A stretch of DNA of 64,000 nucleotides, taken from a marine group bacterium Sva0996 bin134. GTDB taxonomy: Bacteria; Actinomycetota; Acidimicrobiia; Acidimicrobiales; Bin134. Within the stretch, counting starts at the first letter, position 1. The number at the start of each line of letters is the position of its first letter. Shown here piece by piece: positions 61,818-64,000 of the stretch. The stretch spans positions 179,134 to 243,133 of the forward strand of contig MPNQ01000002.1 in the NCBI GenBank assembly GCA_002239105.1, in the 5' to 3' direction. The translations under genes were made by a program, and so were the position numbers. The notes under the pieces are model-generated. The model saw nothing but the letters and a program-made list of their open reading frames with translations. It searched no databases and was not told the DNA's origin.

Positions 61818-63220
61818 CAGCCGACAGATCCCTCCATCTGCAACTCGATAAGCCGGCTCCACTCCACGGCGTACTCCATGGGCAAGGTGCGGGTGATTGG
61901 CTCGATGAAGCCATTGACGATCATGCCCATGGCCTGCTCTTGGGTCAGTCCGCGGCTCATCAGATAGAACAACTGCTCGTCAGCCACTTTGGAGACGGTG
62001 GCCTCATGGCCGATCTCCGCGTCCCGGGTGCCCACCTCCATGTAGGGGTAGGTGTCGGACACGCTGTCCTCGTCCAAGATCAGCGCATCGCACTGCACGT
62101 GGCTGCGGCACCCGTAGGCATCGTCCTCCACTCGGACCAAGCCCCGGTAGCTGGTGCGACCTCCACCGTTGGAGATCGACTTGGACACGATCTTTGAGGT
62201 GGTCTCTGGGGCGGCGTGGGTCATCTTGGCCCCGGCATCTTGATGCTGGTTGGGGCCGGCATAGGCCACCGATAGCACCTCGCCCGAGGCCTTGGGGCCG
62301 ACCATCACTACCGCGGGGTACTTCATGGTCAGACGGGAGCCGATGTTGCCGTCGATCCACTCCATGTGGCCCTCGGCCTCGACCTTGGCCCGCTTGGTGA
62401 CCAGGTTGTACACGTTGTTGGACCAGTTCTGGATGGTGGTGTAGGTGACCCGGGCCGATTTCTTGACCAAGATCTCCACCACCGCGGAGTGCAGCGAATC
62501 GCTGGTATACACCGGAGCCGAACACCCCTCGATGTAGTGAACCTGCGAACCCTCGTCGGCGATGATCAGGGTCCGCTCGAACTGGCCCATGTTCTCGGCG
62601 TTTATGCGGAAGTAGGCCTGAAGCGGCATCTCCACCGTCACACCGGGTGGCACATAGATGAAGCTGCCCCCCGACCACACTGCGGAGTTCAAGGAGGCGA
62701 ACTTGTTGTCGCCCGGCGGAATGATGGAACCGAAGTGCTCCTGCACCAACTCGGGATACTCCTTGAGAGCGGTGTCCATGTCGCAGAACAGCACTCCCTG
62801 TTGCTCCAAGTCCTCCCGGTTGCGGTGGTACACCACCTCGGACTCGTACTGGGCGGTCACGCCGGCCAAGTACTTGCGCTCGGCCTCGGGGATGCCCAGC
62901 TTCTCGTAGGTGTCCTTTATTGAGTCGGGCACCGCGTCCCAGTCGTCGGCCAGACCCTCGGTGGGCTTGATGTAGTAGTAGATGTTGTCGAAGTCGATGC
63001 CCGACATGTCGCCGCCCCAGTTGGGCATGGGCCGCTTCTCGAATCGGGAGAGCGACTTCAAGCGGAAGTTGCGCATCCACTCAGGCTCGCTCTTCATCCA
63101 CGACATCTCCTGGACGATGTCGGTGTTCAGCCCTCTCTTGGGCTTGAAGACGTAATCTTCCTCGTCGCTCCAGCCGAGCTTGTATCGGCCGAGATCAAGG
63201 GCGAGGGCTTCCGACGACAT
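61817..63220 (-). CDS. sufB: SUF scaffold subunit SufB
   Basis: The 467-residue scaffold has [75 protein letters not shown], including the conserved Cys in HVQCDAL used in cluster assembly, and [25 protein letters not shown]. No intein is present. TAGGAT 6 nt before the ATG suggests a leaderless start. It heads the minus-strand suf operon. Confidence 0.97.
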   Translation of the reverse strand: MSSEALALDLGRYKLGWSDEEDYVFKPKRGLNTDIVQEMSWMKSEPEWMRNFRLKSLSRFEKRPMPNWGGDMSGIDFDNIYYYIKPTEGLADDWDAVPDSIKDTYEKLGIPEAERKYLAGVTAQYESEVVYHRNREDLEQQGVLFCDMDTALKEYPELVQEHFGSIIPPGDNKFASLNSAVWSGGSFIYVPPGVTVEMPLQAYFRINAENMGQFERTLIIADEGSQVHYIEGCSAPVYTSDSLHSAVVEILVKKSARVTYTTIQNWSNNVYNLVTKRAKVEAEGHMEWIDGNIGSRLTMKYPAVVMVGPKASGEVLSVAYAGPNQHQDAGAKMTHAAPETTSKIVSKSISNGGGRTSYRGLVRVEDDAYGCRSHVQCDALILDEDSVSDTYPYMEVGTRDAEIGHEATVSKVADEQLFYLMSRGLTQEQAMGMIVNGFIEPITRTLPMEYAVEWSRLIELQMEGSVG

Positions 63221-63226
63221 ATGAAA

Positions 63227-63232
63227 ATCCTA
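63227..63232 (-). promoter_or_regulatory. Candidate -10 element for sufB
   Basis: On the minus strand TAGGAT ends 6 nt before the sufB ATG at 63220, in a 52-nt gap with no Shine-Dalgarno sequence. Confidence 0.4.
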
Positions 63233-63272
63233 GCGATGGGTTCGACTTGGCTTACCTGAATACTACCGGCGA

Positions 63273-63791
63273 TCAGCCGAGTAAGCGCATCTCAGCTCGA
63301 TATCGGTTGCCCCGGGCCACATAGCCCTGGGCGTCCTCTCGATTCTGCCCCTCGGCCATATGGCCTTCGCGAACCTTGGCGGGCACGCCAACGGCCAAAG
63401 CCAGAGGAGGAATCTTCATATGGTTGGTGACCACTGCACTGGCTCCCACCAGCGCACCTCGGCCTACAACCGCTTCGTGCAATACCACTGAGGCGACGCC
63501 TACCAGCGCTTCGTCCTCAATAGTGCAGCCTTCCAAGTGGGCCAGGTGGCCGACGGTGACATCGTCTCCCACCACAGTGGCCAGTTCGTCGGTGTTGTGG
63601 ATCACGGCATTGTCCTGAATCGAAGTGCGGGCTCCGATGGTGATACCCGCTCCGTCACCCCGGAGCACTGCTCCCGGCCAAATCGTGGACTCTGCGCCGA
63701 CGCTCACCCGGCCGATGATCACCGCCAGCGGGTGAATGAACGCCTCGGGGTGGATATCGGGCTCAATGTCTCCCAACGCATAAACCGGCAT
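63273..63791 (-). CDS. Gamma-class carbonic anhydrase-like protein
   Basis: The 172-residue left-handed beta-helix protein has hexapeptide repeats (ESTIWPGAVLRGDGAGITIGARTSIQDNAVIH) and the metal-site His in VTVGHLAHLEGCTIEDEAL. It belongs to the YrdA/PaaY/CaiE-like gamma-carbonic anhydrase family; true carbonic anhydrase activity is not guaranteed. It lies 6 nt after the flavin reductase gene. Confidence 0.93.
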   Translation of the reverse strand: MPVYALGDIEPDIHPEAFIHPLAVIIGRVSVGAESTIWPGAVLRGDGAGITIGARTSIQDNAVIHNTDELATVVGDDVTVGHLAHLEGCTIEDEALVGVASVVLHEAVVGRGALVGASAVVTNHMKIPPLALAVGVPAKVREGHMAEGQNREDAQGYVARGNRYRAEMRLLG

Positions 63792-63797
63792 CGCTCG

Positions 63798-64000
63798 TCA
63801 GCCCAGCAGATTGAACGAGCCGTATTTCCCGGCCAAGAACACCAGCGGCCCCACGTCGTCCCGCTGGACCTCTAGATCCAACACTCGGCCCAGGACGATC
63901 CAGTGGTCGCCGCCTTCCACCACCTGGTCGATCTCGCAGTCGATCCACGCCAACGAGGAACCGAAGATGGGAGCGCCGGTGATCTTCGTCGTCCACTCCA
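63798..64000 (-). CDS. Flavin reductase-like domain protein, C-terminal end only
   Basis: The last about 67 codons of a gene cut by the window edge. EWTTKITGAPIFGSSLAWIDCEIDQVVEGGDHWIVLGRVLDLEVQRDDVGPLVFLAGKYGSF matches the C-terminal half of the FMN-binding flavin reductase fold (GDHxIVxGRV block). Such proteins supply reduced FMN to monooxygenases. The partner and the 5' end are outside the window. Confidence 0.85.
   Translation of the reverse strand, partial: EWTTKITGAPIFGSSLAWIDCEIDQVVEGGDHWIVLGRVLDLEVQRDDVGPLVFLAGKYGSFNLLG

Overview
The window is a GC-rich, gene-dense stretch of an actinobacterial chromosome, most likely from the class Acidimicrobiia or a close relative. The reasons are a mycothiol synthase (MshD), a bacterial proteasome activator (Bpa), a division cluster with SepF and FtsZ but no FtsA, a MurE with the meso-DAP motif, menaquinone genes, a Nfu/SUF iron-sulfur system, and several genes whose start codon sits 6-8 nt after a TANNNT -10 hexamer (leaderless style). 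The genus cannot be fixed from the sequence alone. No rRNA, tRNA, CRISPR array, transposase or prophage was seen.

Layout. 1-5.1 kb: 5' end of hisD, a small unknown gene, an LLM-class flavin oxidoreductase, a zinc alcohol dehydrogenase and a secreted protein with twelve 37-residue RCC1-like blades. 5.1-11.7 kb: nth, mshD-menG, an acyl-CoA synthetase, menA and a DUF255 thioredoxin-like protein. 11.8-14.9 kb: a large secreted FN3 protein. 15.1-20.7 kb: a minus-strand catabolic-looking operon (unknown protein, nitroreductase, NTF2-like, zinc-ribbon/OB protein, thiolase, dehydrogenase, SDR, Nfu-like protein). 20.8-28.7 kb: dnaE, bpa, a phosphodiesterase-type enzyme, an Rrf2 regulator, then rluD, lspA and a DksA-like gene. 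28.8-32.0 kb: ileS (type 2).

32-47.9 kb is the dcw cluster read on the minus strand: mraZ, rsmH, ftsL, ftsI, murE, mraY, murD, ftsW, murG, murC, murB, ftsQ, ftsZ, yggS, sepF. Most junctions overlap by 4 nt. murF, ddl and ftsA are absent from it. Upstream of mraZ are five boxes at exact 10-bp spacing that fit an MraZ operator, and the mraZ-rsmH gap holds a strongly structured RNA candidate.

48-53.4 kb holds a lipoate-ligase-like gene, HNH endonuclease, HhH-GPD repair protein, an alpha/beta hydrolase-fold protein lacking its serine, acyl-CoA dehydrogenase and an MBL-fold hydrolase. 53.5-63.2 kb contains a split SUF system: sufC1-sufS-sufU on the plus strand faces sufB-(Cys-rich protein)-sufD-Rieske ferredoxin-sufC2-PCD on the minus strand. 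Between the halves lie a Rieske oxygenase/TetR operon with a clear palindromic operator and a Phd/PIN toxin-antitoxin pair with its own operator. The window ends with a gamma-carbonic anhydrase and a truncated flavin reductase gene.

The most unusual items are the MraZ operator and mraZ-rsmH leader RNA, the split SUF system with two SufC proteins and an uncharacterised Cys-rich partner, the two secreted repeat proteins with duplicated N-terminal cysteine modules, the dcw cluster without murF, and a 14-G tract in the PCD gene that may be an assembly artefact.
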